Source: Dryococelus australis (taxonomy: Eukaryota > Arthropoda > Insecta > Phasmatodea > Phasmatidae). Taken from it: 64,000 bases of DNA. A program made the translations under genes and the position numbers. Shown piece by piece: positions 23,648 to 36,199 of this stretch; position 1 is the first letter of the stretch; every line of letters begins with the position of its first letter. The stretch lies in NCBI GenBank assembly GCA_029891345.1, contig CM057009.1:299499466-299563465 (forward strand), given 5' to 3'. Below the pieces are notes generated by a model. That model had not been told where the DNA came from. It did no database searches and was given only the letters and a program-made list of their open reading frames with translations.

Positions 23648-24056
23648 GACTGTTCATGATAAAGGGAGCACTTTTAAAATGAACCATAGAAAAAAGCCAC
23701 TGCCCCTGAACACATATATTTTAATGAGTGCACTGAGTGACATTTGCCCAGTTAGTAACGATGGATGGAAAAAAGCTCCATATCTTAAAGTCGAATAAAA
23801 AGTGTTAGGTATCCATTTGTGATAACTTAAATTATTTCTTTCACTTTCTATTTTTGTAATGCATCGAAGTGAGAAAACGAGCATATTTGTGTAATATTTA
23901 CTTTCCTAAAAATTGCACAGTTTTACTTCACGGACAAATAAAGTGATGAGGCCCATAGTAATGTTAATATTACGCAAGGCGGAAGAATACATAACGTGCA
24001 TACAAGTTGATCTTATGCAGGACTTTCTAAAGTGCTTATTTTACCGTGAACAGCCT
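23648..24056 (-). repeat. MITE family 1, copy 3 (reverse)
   Basis: On the minus strand it begins AGGCTGTTCACGGTAAAATA and proceeds through the family blocks to GGCAGTGGC. It ends at the inverted terminus GACTGTTCATGATAAAGGG (plus strand, 23648). It is 409 bp and nearly complete. Confidence 0.8.
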
Positions 24057-25954
24057 GTACCAAACACAACTTAATCCGGAATAATTATTAGATGTAAATC
24101 TGCATCATCTGCAGGCTTATTCTTGCCAGAGCTCGAGCGATAATGAGCACAGTGAGCCGCATGCTTTTGCCCATTTCGTTAAAACCAAGCAAATAATTGC
24201 GGGCCTCCGCTCTCGCTTTCGAACTCGCTCCAGAAAGCATGAAATTGTAATTAATAATTTACATTTTTTCTAGAGCTAGTTGCGTTTGGTGCAATTTCGT
24301 GGTAAAATTCACAAATATAAACACTCAAAATATATGCATAAAAGCTACATGAAAATTCGAGAAAAGAAATAAAATTTTCACCTCCTAATAATCTATTTAT
24401 AAGCAATGGCAATAGTCGATAATGCAATGCAATCGATACAATTTGTCTGTTATCACTGCCATGAACTTAACGAAATACTATAGTGTCTCCCGTGTGCGCA
24501 TGATGCTGTTGCCATTACGATGGGATATAAACTACATAAATGTTCGTTTTTTGAGAGGTCTCCTACTAGTAAAACTAATATACGCAAATTTATACTTATT
24601 TAACGTTAACATAAAAAGTGGCACTGCCAATTGTGTTAATAGGACAAAATCGTAACGAATTCAGTCATAAATTATTTGCAATGTGCGCCACTGGAGAGGA
24701 AATGGAGCTAGATTTCGCCGTTTAATAACAGAGTTCTTTGCATTTCTCAGACACTGGTTCATATTCACCTCTAACTGATTCGCCACCAGTTTGGCTGATA
24801 TGCATGTACTAGCCTTTCATTTCCGATATCACTTATTCAGGTTTAGAAAGCAGAACAAGAGCGTAGAGCAAGAACTCTTGGGCACCGAAGGTAAGCGAAA
24901 GTGTCCGAATCAGATATGTAAAAAAAAAAAACGCACAGAAAATCCCACAGTAAGAAACAATTCAATAATAACGAGGAGGAGGAAATAAAAAGAAACGAGT
25001 AACGAAACAGAACTGCGAGGAATGTATTGAAGATAAGCCTGGGCGATACAGCGAGGGCAACGCACATAAACGCAGAGACGAAAAAAAAAAAAGAAAGTTA
25101 AAGCGGGAGACAAAACGAAGGCAACACGAACGATCACAGTGCGATTCATACGACGAAAGCGTGTAAACGTTTCAGGACAAGGTAACTGATCGCGTCTTCA
25201 GCCGCATTTGCACACTTGATTATAGACCTACTCCGGATTATGGGATTACTTCCGTCTTCACAATTCTCTACGTTTCATTTACAAATATTTCGACAACAGC
25301 TGAACTCGGATTTCGTCTGGTGCCTTTCATGTTACGTTCTAGGATTTCTGCGAGATGCAAAGCTCTTCATGGTATATGTCAAAAATATGTAATTAATTAA
25401 CGTTCACCGATAACTGTGTTTTGTGCGTACGGTAAAATAGGGTGCCGTTTCGCGCTCAGTAATTTGCACTTGTTACGTGTTTGTATATGTTTTACACAGT
25501 AAGTGGTAAACCCTCTCTCTTTTTATCTAATTATTGGCATATATTCGGCTTGCGTTCATTACCAGCGACGAAATTGAGGTCGGGCCTCTTTGTCTTCAAC
25601 TTAACCAGAAAGAACGATTATTTAAGTTTCAAGTATTTCGGGGGAATCGTTTAAATGTTCTTGGCCTTTGGGATTGTGCCGCGTCTTTGTTGAAGAATCC
25701 CGATGTTTTGTTGGACGGTGCAGTCGTCGTCTACAGGATAGCAGTACACGACGCCTACTGATGTTCGGCCACAACGCGGCTGAATCACGAAAACCAAGGA
25801 AATATAAGGAAGGCATATTAATAATCCAAAACTAACAATTAAATTATAGGATAAAGTGATAAATTAAAAAATTGTGGAACATCGATGTCAGTAGGCTAAC
25901 TAGTTGACTGCTTACACACTAAAACAATAAAACATGCATTACAAAAAAAAACAT

Positions 25955-26040
25955 ACCAAAGACTATGTCCTACCCAGGATTCGGTCACAGAATCTCAATT
26001 CTTGCAGGCGATGCCAGTGTTTTACCACTGAGTTACCTTT
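25955..26040 (-). repeat. tRNA-like SINE head
   Basis: Minus strand: GGTAACTCAGTGGTAAAACA as an A-box region and TGACCGAATCCTGGGTAGG as a diverged B box at tRNA-like spacing. It is not a functional tRNA. Confidence 0.45.
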
Positions 26041-28080
26041 CTTTTTGATTGTAGAAAATAATTATTGTTTCAACACAAAGCCATGTTCCAATGAAATATT
26101 CATCTTCTTGTTAAGCCTTAATGAAATTATGTACCCAGCAACAAATTTATTTCTTGTTGACCAACACCATCGTTATATTTTAATACTACTATTATTGTAT
26201 GCAAGAACATGGTATATTCATTACATAAAGAGCAAACCAAATATTATTTACTGCCAACTGCATTTGCCTGGTGTAGTTTAAAGGGACTCGAATTTTTAAA
26301 TTTGGCGATGTTTTTTTGAGCGAAAATTATCGCAATGAAATGCACAACTTCAACATAGTTCTATGTGTATAGTAAAAAATATAATTTTAACTTCACAGAA
26401 ACGCTTTCGCTTTAATTAAAACTTGGATTGTGATATTCCCCTAATGGCAAAACGCTCAAAGTACACGTTCCATAACCATTTTCTGAACTATCTACTGTGA
26501 GTAAAGAAGTATAAAGTATGAAGTAAAGAGCTTTGATTATTTACAGCTGCAGTAGACAGCTACTTACGTCGTTCTGCTTAATCCCGTTGTATCCACAATC
26601 TATTTAACCTCACGGTGTACATGCTGTATGCAATCAAAATGTGCCAATCCCTATTATTTACATGATGGGGGTGTGTACGATGGACCATACCTACAGTGGA
26701 TCCAAGATCTTGGTTTACTTGCTCCGTATACCAATTTGTGTTCTTCTGAGGCAAGTACTTTGCCTTATATCCCACGTAATGCCTTGTCGCCCACCGCCTT
26801 TAGGGGCTACTACAGCCCTTATTATTTGAGATGGACCATGGGTGTCCTATTTCAATATTCTTCTTTTCCAGTCACGAATCACGTGCCCGAGTTTGTACAC
26901 ATGTTTCCTATACACGCTGTATATGCTTTAAGGTACTTTCAAAACAAGGTCATTTCGGATGTTAAAATTGTTACAGTGAAATAAAAAATGAATCTATAGA
27001 AAATTTCTTTTCATATAATTTGTAGTCCATCTAGAATAATAGTACGAATTTGTTTAAACTGATTTGGCATACAGAAATATCATTGAGTTTAGCTGTTATT
27101 CTATAACAAAAATACTTACGTAATACAAAAATATAATTACATCTCCTTAAAAAGATTAAATACTTCAGCCCCAGGCACAAAAAACCAGTTTTATAGAATA
27201 TCATGTCTACAAAAACGAAGACTGTCAATATTCGAGGGAAGCTCCTGTAACCATTCATTACTTGTTCCACATCCTTCAGAACTGGAGACGGCGTTAAAAA
27301 AAACGCCAAAATGTGTCTGTCAGTATGAGCACAAGCATGTATATACCATAAAACGCCGTAAATTTTTGGAGACAGTAGAGAAACTTGTCTTATGAGATCA
27401 TCGTGTAAAAAATATAGATCAACAACTAATTCATGTTATCATTACAATAAATCTTCTCTTCGCATTTATTAAAATGACAAACAATGGACTGGAAATATGC
27501 GTATGTCGTCAACTAATTACGAGTAATAACAATTATGTTAAATGATCATTACAAATTTCTCGATAAATTTTTAGCAATCATAATATAGATATTGTTATGT
27601 TAAAAATAATTATGTCAATACATTGGGTAAAAATAACAAGTAAAATAATTTAAATGACGTCGGTGTTTCATTATAACCTATTATTGTAATTTTTAATCTA
27701 TAGACGGTAATGTACTGAGATGAAGGTCTCCGCAAAAAATTCACAACTTGCTCAATTTTTTCGCCATATAATGTTTATATTTCTGTATTGTTCATTTAAA
27801 GGAGAAGCGTTTGAAGTATGGGATATTGATTTTCTATTTTAATGCTAATTTGATACAGGCATATATAAACTTTCGAAACAACGGATACAATAAATCATCA
27901 TTTAAGGAATCGAAAAAATTTACATGCTGATTCTCTTAACTCTGATTTGAAACATTCAGGAGAAATTCATTATTACGTTGAAATGAAATACAGTAGAATA
28001 ATAAATTCGTTTCTACTTCACGGAAACGTTGTCTGAAAATGTATGTTTCCCAGGTATTAGTATAATTTTACAGTACTGAC

Positions 28081-28193
28081 CTTGATTTATTTTCCTTCAA
28101 TTCCTTATCAAGAGCGCCAGCATCTGCTTTCAACGACTGATGGACTTTCGAAACCTTGTCAAAATCCTCCAGCTTACGTCGCAACTCTTCATT
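28081..28193 (-). CDS. coiled-coil gene, internal exon E
   Basis: This 113-nt exon enters in phase 0 and leaves in phase 2, with acceptor TTGTATAG and donor GTCAGT. The peptide begins NEELRRKLEDFDKVSKVHQS and ends ALDKELKENKS plus AG. The split codon AG+G (Arg) is completed by the first base of the exon at 23478, which supports both boundaries. It is coiled coil with many Lys and Glu. It is too short to stand out as an open frame and was found by matching splice sites and heptads. It sits only 268 bp from the next exon upstream, the shortest intron in the gene. Confidence 0.85.
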
Positions 28194-28461
28194 CTATACA
28201 ACATTGCAAACTCATCAAAACACTCAATGAAAATTGTCACTTGCTGTTAAGTTAGTAATATAATTTTCTACAAATTAACCAATGCAGCCTACGGAGTTGT
28301 ACTTATTTTTAATATTTGTTCGTATAAAATAGGGCCTATTATCTTATTTGGAATAAATGCCGATGCTGGTAGATCACGCATAAATTGGGAACTATAGTAC
28401 TTCTTGAGTAATTCTAATAATTTCTTGCCCAGTACCAAGAGTATTTTCATTCACAGCTTAC
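28194..28461 (-). other. short intron (268 bp)
   Basis: This is an AT-rich intron between exons D and E, with no repeat recognised. Confidence 0.85.
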
Positions 28462-28629
28462 TTCTTTTCGTACGTGGTCCATCTGGTCGGCGAGAACGTC
28501 CATCTCATGCCTGACTTTGTCCAGCATGGTGTTCTTCTCCTCGACGGCAGCTTTCAAACGGTTGCGTTCCGAGATGATATTGTCATTGTTAGCGCGGGCT
28601 TGTTTCTCCTGCTGTTGTTTCTGTCTTTC
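28462..28629 (-). CDS. coiled-coil gene, internal exon D
   Basis: This exon has 56 codons and phase 0 on both sides. The acceptor is TTTTGTCTGCAG and the donor GTAAGC. The peptide starts ERQKQQQEKQARANNDNIIS and ends MDVLADQMDHVRKE. The first third is Gln/Lys-rich and the remainder is a regular heptad coil (ERNRLKAAVEEKNTMLDKV). It follows the exon at 38722-38836 in frame after a 9.8 kb intron that holds a Polinton-type integrase relic. Base composition is moderate, nearer to the introns than in the GC-rich exons F to H. Confidence 0.9.
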
Positions 28630-29744
28630 CTGCAGACAAAACATGACAGCATCTGGTGCAAGTTATGCCTATATACTTGCAAACACGATGACATCTGAAA
28701 AATAATTCGTTTCAACACCACCTGCTAAATATTTCAAATTAGAGGGGTATAAAATTACGCGTCAAAACTAGTAAACATGTTGATTGGTAACAAAATTTTG
28801 TCGTACATAGTGGAAAATTGCACTATTTCCTATACACTTCTACAAAATTCTTGTCAATTATATCAAATTGACTACTTTAGCATAACAATTATTTAAATGG
28901 CTGTAGATTTTTTGTAATTTATTGTAATAAATCTTACGTCAGTTTCGGGATTTCAAACGATGCGCCAACTTTTAAAGGCTAATAGAGGGAATAAATAATT
29001 GCCAAATATTATCTAACTGTTACCTTACCCAACAATTTAATCGCCTTCCTCAATACGTGACTGAGTTGTAAATGGTACAGCGTAACATCGTTTCAAGTAA
29101 GTCGCAATTCTTTGAATGTGCATGGTGCTCGTGGTCAGCCCAACGGTATCGCATCATGCAAAAACATAACAGTAACAGCGATAATCGAGAATACGCTGAT
29201 AAATCACAGAAGTGAGTGTGTGAGTGAGCGAGTAGGCAGGGTTACGAGACGTCTACAAAAAAAAAAAACACTTTTAAGAGTCCACGACGAAAACAAATAT
29301 TAAAATAAAAATTAAAACCCTGTGAATTAAAGAAAATAACGAACTACTATAGTACAAAGCTACAAGTGGACAAATTATACTACCATATTTAAAATTTGCA
29401 GTATACGTAAGAAAACTAAAATAAACTTGAGCTTCATGAAGTGAACTAAAAAGTACACGCCAGTGGTTATGCCCACGACGTTGTCATTCTAGCACGTCAG
29501 ATAGCGTATAATTGGGGCGAGACTGGCCGTACTAAAACACTGCACAAGAATATGGCGCACACTCACTGCAGTACTACAGGATTCACACTCAGGCTAAGGT
29601 GCGTATGTGCCAAATTGAAGGACAATATTCGAATACTATTCCTTAATATGTCTTCCATGCAGCACTGGTAGGCACGTAGGCCTGCTACGGCCGCGAGCTT
29701 GATGACCAGAGAAAGGGAACGCCATTAGTAGGGAAAATATAAGG

Positions 29745-30212
29745 GCGTCTGGCGTGTAAAGGCAGGATTCAGCCGCCACCATGTTGTTACGTCATCGTCC
29801 GCCATATTGGACCCGTATAAACTTGACCTTGACATTTGATCGGTGACCTTGACCTTGACCCCGGTAACATTCGATCCCAAAAACCCCAAAAAATCTAATA
29901 CTTATTTAATTATTTAGATTTTTGGGGTCAAAAGTTAAGACCAAAGGTCATGGGTCCTGAATCATCAGTCTCGCTCTCCTGGCTCGGAGTCACTGATCCT
30001 TGTCACCTGCTGCATGGAAATTGTAAAATTTCTGGGGGTCCTTATTTGCAAATGGGGAAAAAGGGAAATTTTTAAGGGAATGGAAAATTTTTAGGGAAAT
30101 TTTGTCGCTTTTGAGGGAGGAAAGTGAAAACAGATGGCGGACGGGTGACGTCACAACATAGCGGACCCCCGGCGCCTGGAGCCTGTGACCCATGCCCTTG
30201 TGCCCAACTCCA
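29745..30212. mobile_element. small foldback element with CRE-like ends
   Basis: The left part reads GGCAGGATTCAGCCGCCACC, then ATGTTGTTACGTCATCGTCC and GCCATATTGG. The right part read in reverse has GGCTCCAGGCGCCGGGGGTC, then GCTATGTTGTGACGTCACCC and GTCCGCCATCTG. Inside are TGACCTTGACC repeats (29822-29860) and GGGAAATTTTTAAGGGAATG repeats, both shared with the giant foldback family. It is about 470 bp and probably a short member or a solo arm pair. Confidence 0.55.
30146..30153. promoter_or_regulatory. palindromic CRE motif TGACGTCA
   Basis: This is a perfect CREB/ATF site in the right inverted end of the small foldback element. The left end carries the variant TTACGTCA. Function is not shown. 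Confidence 0.35.
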
Positions 30213-32664
30213 CATTTCCCTTCTACTAGTATACAGGTATAAATGTTTTAAATATATGATGACAACAGCTAGTCTTGGCTTGTTATCGTGTATATTTCCA
30301 ATGTCACATTCTGGGTTTTTGTTGGCGACATAGCTCTGTAATGGCGTTTATCCGAAGTAATATTTCATCTAATCTATGATCGTCTGCTTACCCCTTTGGG
30401 TGGTTTCTAGTACATTTACAGAATCTTACAAATGTTTATACTGGTAGTTATCAAACTTAAATAACTGAAACAAAATAATTAATTTCAATGGTGTTAGATA
30501 TAGTAAATATAATTTTATATTTTTACGAACACGAACGATTGTAGACATTGTGGGACGTTTTAGTAAAAAAAATCCATATCCAGAGTTTTTTTTCAATTAG
30601 ATGCAAATTAAATGTTTCTAATTAAAGAACACGCGTCTAAATGTAATCTAACCCGCTTACACAAATTGAATGATTTGAGTTTTTAAAATACTATAAATTA
30701 CCTCAAAATACATTTTGAAGCACACAAAGAGACATTTCGTGTTTTGTAAAGGTGTTGATTTTAACTAAACTTATATATTTTTTGAAATTACTGACGTCTG
30801 TAAAATTTTATGAATAAATTTTACTTATAATATTCCAAAATAAGTTGAGATATAAAGCATTTCTTTCCACTTATCTTTCTACGATTAACAGTTAATGATT
30901 ATTTGCGTTTTGTTTGTACGCTCCAGAAAAAATAAAAGTGTGATTTCGACATGTGAGAAATATATCGAAACTTAGTTACAATTATTTATAACTAAAATGA
31001 AAACTGTTTTAATTTGTTGACCGTGGAAATCATTGGTAGGGCTGAGTGGTTTTGAATGTGCTGAAAGAAAATTAACTCTTTTCTAATTTGGCCCATTTAA
31101 AGCAGATTCTATGAGTTCGGCACACAGTTGGATAAGCCTGACTATACTGATATCATTGCCTAAGGTTAAAGCATTGGAAAGCGTTTCCAATGACTCCATC
31201 AGGAACATAAATCTACAGTCGCTTGCTTGACATTGGAGCGGTCTGCTGAACTAGCTGCACTGTAAAAATCTTCTGTAACTGGAACTGACAAACTCTTCTA
31301 TAATTACATTATTTCATTGACTCCTAAATTTATATTTTGTATACATACAGGGTTTTTTCATTTGCAATAATAGCGTTTGTGTGAAAGACGAAAGAATTTT
31401 GTGTTGTTGTAAACAGCTAATAACATTGCTGCGCTTCACTTATCACTTCTGGGAATTACTCATTCCCATAATAGCCTATCTGGCTTGAGAATGGTTGTAC
31501 ATCTAAACAGTATAACGTTTCGAAGAATGTTATTGTCATGGCTAACATCAACAAAGCAGCAAATTTGATTATGACTAATATAAAATAGTTTTTAGACTTC
31601 AATTTCGTAGACTTTTAAAATATTTTAAAATTCGTCGTCAAAGAATCATGAACGAATGATTCGGGGCTTAAATTTTTGACAAAGTATTGCAGTAAAACAA
31701 AGTAATGGATTTAAATAAAATTATCATAACTCAACTATCAAAATTGCACAGAAAATTTATCATAAAAATGTCGGAATATGTTAAAAGTTGCGGAATAAAT
31801 TTTTTATATATTTTAAAAATAACAGTAAAAAGTTTCTTATAAACGGAGCCAAAATATTTTTGTATAAAAAAATTTTAATTATCAAAAAATTTTTGTAAAT
31901 GTGTAATATATGTACATATAAAAACAAAACCTGTAATGCTATATAAATATTCTCGCAAAAATACCGATATTCAGTAAACTGCTGATACAATCTCTGAAGT
32001 GCAAGTTAAGATGTGGGTTAATAGCCAATAAGCCATCACTTCCAAGAATCCACTTATCATAAAGCTACTTCTTACCTTGGACGATATGGTAAACTCCATT
32101 TTGACTGGTTGAAAAGAATGTGTTCCACAAAGTTATGCGTTTCCAAAATTAATTCTATAACAGTGGAGGCCAGGTTTTGTAAATTTAAGTGATTTTAGCT
32201 GCAATAGTACAAATATGTAATTTTCTCATAAAAATTCTTTAAGAAATGTTCCGAATGATTTCTTAACGCATATTCGTATTCGCTCAACGTTTCTCTAGAC
32301 AGCTAAATATAAAAAGTGCGTGACAAAATATGAGTACATGAAAATCGTTTTGAATGGTATCCTCTGAACAAACTATGATATGACAAAAATAAGGAACAGA
32401 ACGCAGAAATAAAGGAAATAAAAACACTTCGGAAAATTCAACAGCTCTCGGTGGAATTCATATCCTCCCGTATGTACGAAGTTACCTCTTTATTTTTTAC
32501 GAGGGACCAACATACTCCTTGTAATTAAGTATCAAACTAATAACAGCTCCGCCGCGAGCTCAGTAAAAACTTGCTGTTATCATTTGAAATAAAATACCTC
32601 ATATTAAAATGACATTTCATAATTGAATGTACGTATAACCTATTCAAATAAAGCTCGATATAAG

Positions 32665-32888
32665 GATGCATCTGTGGCGTAGTGGTTAGTGTACTGGCTT
32701 CTAATGTAGAGGTTCTGGGTTCGATTCTCGGTATTCAAAGTCGTAGTTGGTTTGGGACATGCCTGACTGAGCCTCACAAAGTGTGTTCTATGCAATTCTG
32801 GCTGACCTACAACCTTTATAGCGTAAAAACTACTGTGTATCATAAAACAAACGAACTCCTTTGTATAAGCCCAAATAGTAGCGTGTGA
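32665..32888 (+). repeat. tRNA-derived SINE
   Basis: The head TGGCGTAGTGGTTAGTGTAC with GGTTCGATTCTCGG gives good A and B boxes. A 130-bp body follows. The anticodon-loop region reads CTTCTAATG, so an Arg-type parent is possible. Confidence 0.7.
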
Positions 32889-33378
32889 ATTTGTAGGAGG
32901 AAATTTTTTTTTGAGAATTACTACACACATTGTTGTAATTCTACAGGATATTCCTCGGTAGGTAGCAGTACTTATTTTTTTTTTTTTTTACAAATACTGA
33001 ACATATGCTGTATATATTTTATGCATTTTCTTACACAAATTTCAAAGATTTTTTTGTAGTGCTACCAATAAATTTTTGCCCACGATTATAGAAAAAATTT
33101 TATTGTAAAAAAAAAAATACTACAGTATGCTCAATTCCACTCCTGAATAGCGTCCATGAAATTTGACTGATGCCACCAGAGTGCATGTAAGAAACAAAAC
33201 TTTACTTTGCATATCACTGATTTCCACTATTTCCGTGGATGTACGTTGCAAATTGCTCTATACACAAAACCGCAGTCGAGAAAAGCATTTCCAATACAGA
33301 AGAGCGATAAACACTTGTGATTTGCCCAGTGTATATGTCAGCCCTACTTAATGATAGAGCTTGACTACTTCAGTTTTC

Positions 33379-33380
<2 letters not shown>

Positions 33381-33420
<40 letters not shown>

Positions 33421-33438
33421 TGTGTGTGTGTGTGTGTG
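33381..33438 (+). repeat. compound microsatellite (GA)n(TG)n
   Basis: A run of GA dinucleotides passes directly into TG dinucleotides. Confidence 0.95.
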
Positions 33439-33530
33439 AAATCTGAAGAACTGGCCACTGTCGAGTCTTATCGCCTATGTGTCGCTTCACACATAATTGC
33501 GACTGAGAATGACTCTTAACATACTCAAGG

Positions 33531-33720
33531 TATAGGCTGTTCACAGCAAAGTGAGCACTTTTGAGCCCCTAGTTACAATTTGCTTTCAGCCCTTTTTTAT
33601 ACATTAACCAGCCACCATTTAAAATAAACATTGCCATGTAAGCTATAAACAAGTGCATGTTCCACGGCACTCGGGAGTTAACGTATAAGGCTGAAAATAA
33701 AATGCAGGCATATTTATTAA
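33531..33720 (+). repeat. MITE family 1, 5' fragment
   Basis: It starts AGGCTGTTCACAGCAAAGTG and follows the family for about 190 bp before it is lost. A second, complete copy starts 60 bp further on in the same orientation, so the two form a tandem pair. Confidence 0.6.
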
Positions 33721-33780
33721 CTATTACTCAAAATGAGAGGGCTTTCAAAAGTTCTCATTACATCGTGACTGTCATTCTAT

Positions 33781-34196
33781 AGGCTGTTCTAGGTAAAATG
33801 AGCACTTTTGAAAGAACTCCTTAATATCTACTTGTATGCACGTTGTGTAATCTTACGTCTTATTTAAAATTAACATTGTCATGTGCTTCATTATATTCAT
33901 CCGTTGGTCAAGTGAAACTGTGAAATCGTTACTAAATATTTTACAAATTTGCTCAATTTTTACACTTTGTCGCATTAAAAAAACATAAAGCGAAAAAAAT
34001 AATATTGGTTATCGCAAATGGTTACCTAACACTTTTTATTCGACGTTAAGATTTGGAACTACTTCCCAGCCATTGTTTCCAACTTTACATTGGGCGTACG
34101 TCACCCAGTACGCCCGTTAATATATATGCATGTAGGAGCAGTGACTTTTTTTTTCAAATGTTATTTCGAATATGATCACTTTAAAGTGAACAGCCT
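33781..34196 (+). repeat. MITE family 1, copy 4 (complete, 416 bp)
   Basis: Left terminus AGGCTGTTCTAGGTAAAATG. The right terminus in reverse is AGGCTGTTCACTTTAAAGTG. This is the best copy for defining the ends of the family, with about 30 bp imperfect TIRs. No clear target duplication was seen and there is no coding capacity. Confidence 0.8.
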
Positions 34197-34354
34197 TTAA
34201 GCACATGTCATTAGTGATTAACTATACCCCTGAAAAATTTTAAGTAACTGAAATAAATCGCAGGCGTACACATGTCAGGTGTCAGATATAATTAGGATTT
34301 TGAGTGTTTTAAGAAAGACAATTTCAATAGTTAGTTTTCACTTGTATATACTTG

Positions 34355-34605
34355 CGTTAGTGATGGACGTGTCAGATAGAGCACTCGCCTACCACCATTG
34401 CGAACCGGGCTCGATTTCCGGCTGAGCCACTCCCGGATTTTCGCACGTCGGAATTGCACGAATCGGCAGGTTTTCTCGTGGATCGCCCGTTTCCCACGCC
34501 CTTGTATTTCTGAGCTGCTTCATATCCAACTCGCTTTACACTCTCAAGAACTCGTAATCAAGATCCGCCCAGACCTATCCAATATAGTTGCTTCTATGAA
34601 AGAAT
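34355..34605 (+). repeat. tRNA-derived SINE, second type
   Basis: The head contains TCAGATAGAGCACTCGCCTA and GGGCTCGATTTCCGGCTGAG (B-box variant). The body continues CCCGGATTTTCGCACGTCGG and GCCCGTTTCCCACGCCCTTG. It differs from the SINEs at 2.2, 22.95 and 32.7 kb. Confidence 0.6.
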
Positions 34606-34837
34606 GACGAAAATGTACTGGAGTATTAATACACATGGGAGCAAAAATTAAAGGTAGTATAAGTAAGTGCATTTCACCGAAACATGGAGCAACAAACTGT
34701 ACTAGTTTAGTTTAAAGACACGAGCTAAAATATTCTAAACACATTTTTCTGTAGTTGCAAACGAATTTTCTCGTGACTTTAATAGACGTTATGACATCCA
34801 GCACGAACTATGCCGCACCGTCGCTAAGGGAAGATAT

Positions 34838-35110
34838 GGTTTAATCCATTCCCGGTTACTTCAAACTTTTCTGAAGCCCTTCTAAAATTCTACTTCGAAG
34901 ATATTCCTCCGCATCGTACAAACTAAGTTTAATTAAGTCTAGATATTTACACCAGAGGAACAACGCACCGAATTCATGCGCACTCAGTTTTAACAATATT
35001 TTGTATGAGAACTACTTCTTAGTAATCGCTACCAACACACGTATAATTCATTGATTTAATTCATATTTATTATAAATGAAATATTATAATTAATATATAA
35101 AATATACATA
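34838..35110 (+). repeat. MITE family 2, copy 2
   Basis: It starts CCGGTTACTTCAAACTTTTC, then has TATTCCTCCGCATCGTACAA and AATTAAGTCTAGATATTTAC, and aligns by eye with 4109-4470. The 3' end merges into AT-rich DNA. Confidence 0.55.
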
Positions 35111-35394
35111 AAACTTCAATTTAAGCAAAAATAAAATACTTAATGTTAACAGAGGTATAAAGCGGTTGTGATACGTGTTAAATGTACGAAATAACTATAC
35201 ACGTCATACATGGGATGATATTTTAAAGATTTGATTTTTTTTTTAAGTGTGAATAAACGGCGAATATAATATAATAAATATGATGTGTGCTCGCCCTGGA
35301 CACTTCCACATGCAGTTGAATAGGTTCTCATGCTGAGAACAAGATCGCAGAGTAGCTCGTGCCCGTAAAATCCAATTCCTGCGCCAAAGACACC

Positions 35395-35645
35395 CGTGGG
35401 TCCTTGACGGTTGGCGGAGGTTTTAGAAAACTCACAATACGAAGCAGGATGGCGCCATACGTGTTCGATACGACTGCGTTCGAGGAGCCTGGCCAGCCAA
35501 ATAAAACTGGTGACGTGCTCGGTGTTTCAGGCAGTCGTCCGCCAATGTGGGCAGATGTGGATGCGTGTTAAAGAGAGGCCAACACGTAGAGGGATGTTCG
35601 TGAACACGAAATGATGCCGCACCGGCAAGAAAATGGATATTCAAT
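35395..35645 (-). pseudogene. Tc1-like transposase fragment (frameshifted)
   Basis: One minus frame gives NTHPHLPTLADDCLKHRARH. Another gives SFIWLARLLERSRIEHVWRH. Together they follow the Tc1 order N-A-R-P-H, DDCL, WPA and IEHVW, which is the stretch from the second catalytic Asp to the final acidic residue. The Asp before NxHPH is not preserved and the frame shifts between the blocks. It is a short decayed fragment. Confidence 0.5.
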
Positions 35646-35926
35646 ATTACAGCAGGGACATATTATATTTCTGAAGCGGAAACCTGTGCAAGATCGAAAG
35701 CATTTTGCTGGAGATCGAAAACTAAACCTATAAAAAGAGAGCAAAAGTATAATGTTTTATTCAGTGCGATATTGGGTATTGTCACCGAATTGCATCAGAC
35801 GATACAGTCTGTTAGTTCAAAGTATTTTCTCTCCAAGAAAGCCAAAATTTCAGGTGAACATAAATTTTAAGCCCATTACTCGTAGTTTTGATGTAATCAG
35901 GGAGAGACCATGGAGCACCCATAGCC

Positions 35927-36117
35927 ATGAAGACCGAAATCGAAGATAATGCTGAGCCTTTAAAGAAGGGAAAAAATGATGACGTACAGACAGATCGAGA
36001 TGATAGATCGGATGGGGATTTGCCACACAACAAATATGTATGGAAGAGAGGCTTCAAACACAATGCTCTGGTTCGCCGATACCTACATTCGTCATATTCT
36101 GGGACTAGCTGATACAG
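35927..36117 (+). pseudogene. remnant of the acidic small ORF upstream of the integrase
   Basis: The open frame has MKTEIEDNAEPLKKGKNDDV and then an Asp/Arg-rich stretch. It leads into MVDRLQLLL at 36118 and, after a frameshift, VGNYSHTNEISQ. The order acidic part, VDRLxxLL, NEI matches the C-terminal module of the foldback ORFs (copies A to D). I read it as a decayed member of that protein family placed directly before the integrase. Confidence 0.5.
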
Positions 36118-36199
36118 ATGGTCGATAGGCTGCAGCTACTTCTCGTTTTCAAAGGGTTGGAAATTACTCCCATACTAATGAGATATCTCAATCATCGAA

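Larger units (their letters stand above)
23479..28080 (-). other. 4.6 kb intron of the coiled-coil gene
   Basis: This intron lies between exons E and F. It holds MITE family 1 copy 3 (23.65-24.06 kb) and a tRNA-like head near 26.0 kb. The rest, including open frames near 25.5-25.8 and 26.6-27.0 kb, shows no recognisable family. Confidence 0.7.

Noticed and set aside
26628..26984. 118-residue plus-strand open frame with many Tyr and Pro
   Set aside because: No homologue recalled, no repeat partner in the window and no splice or start context.
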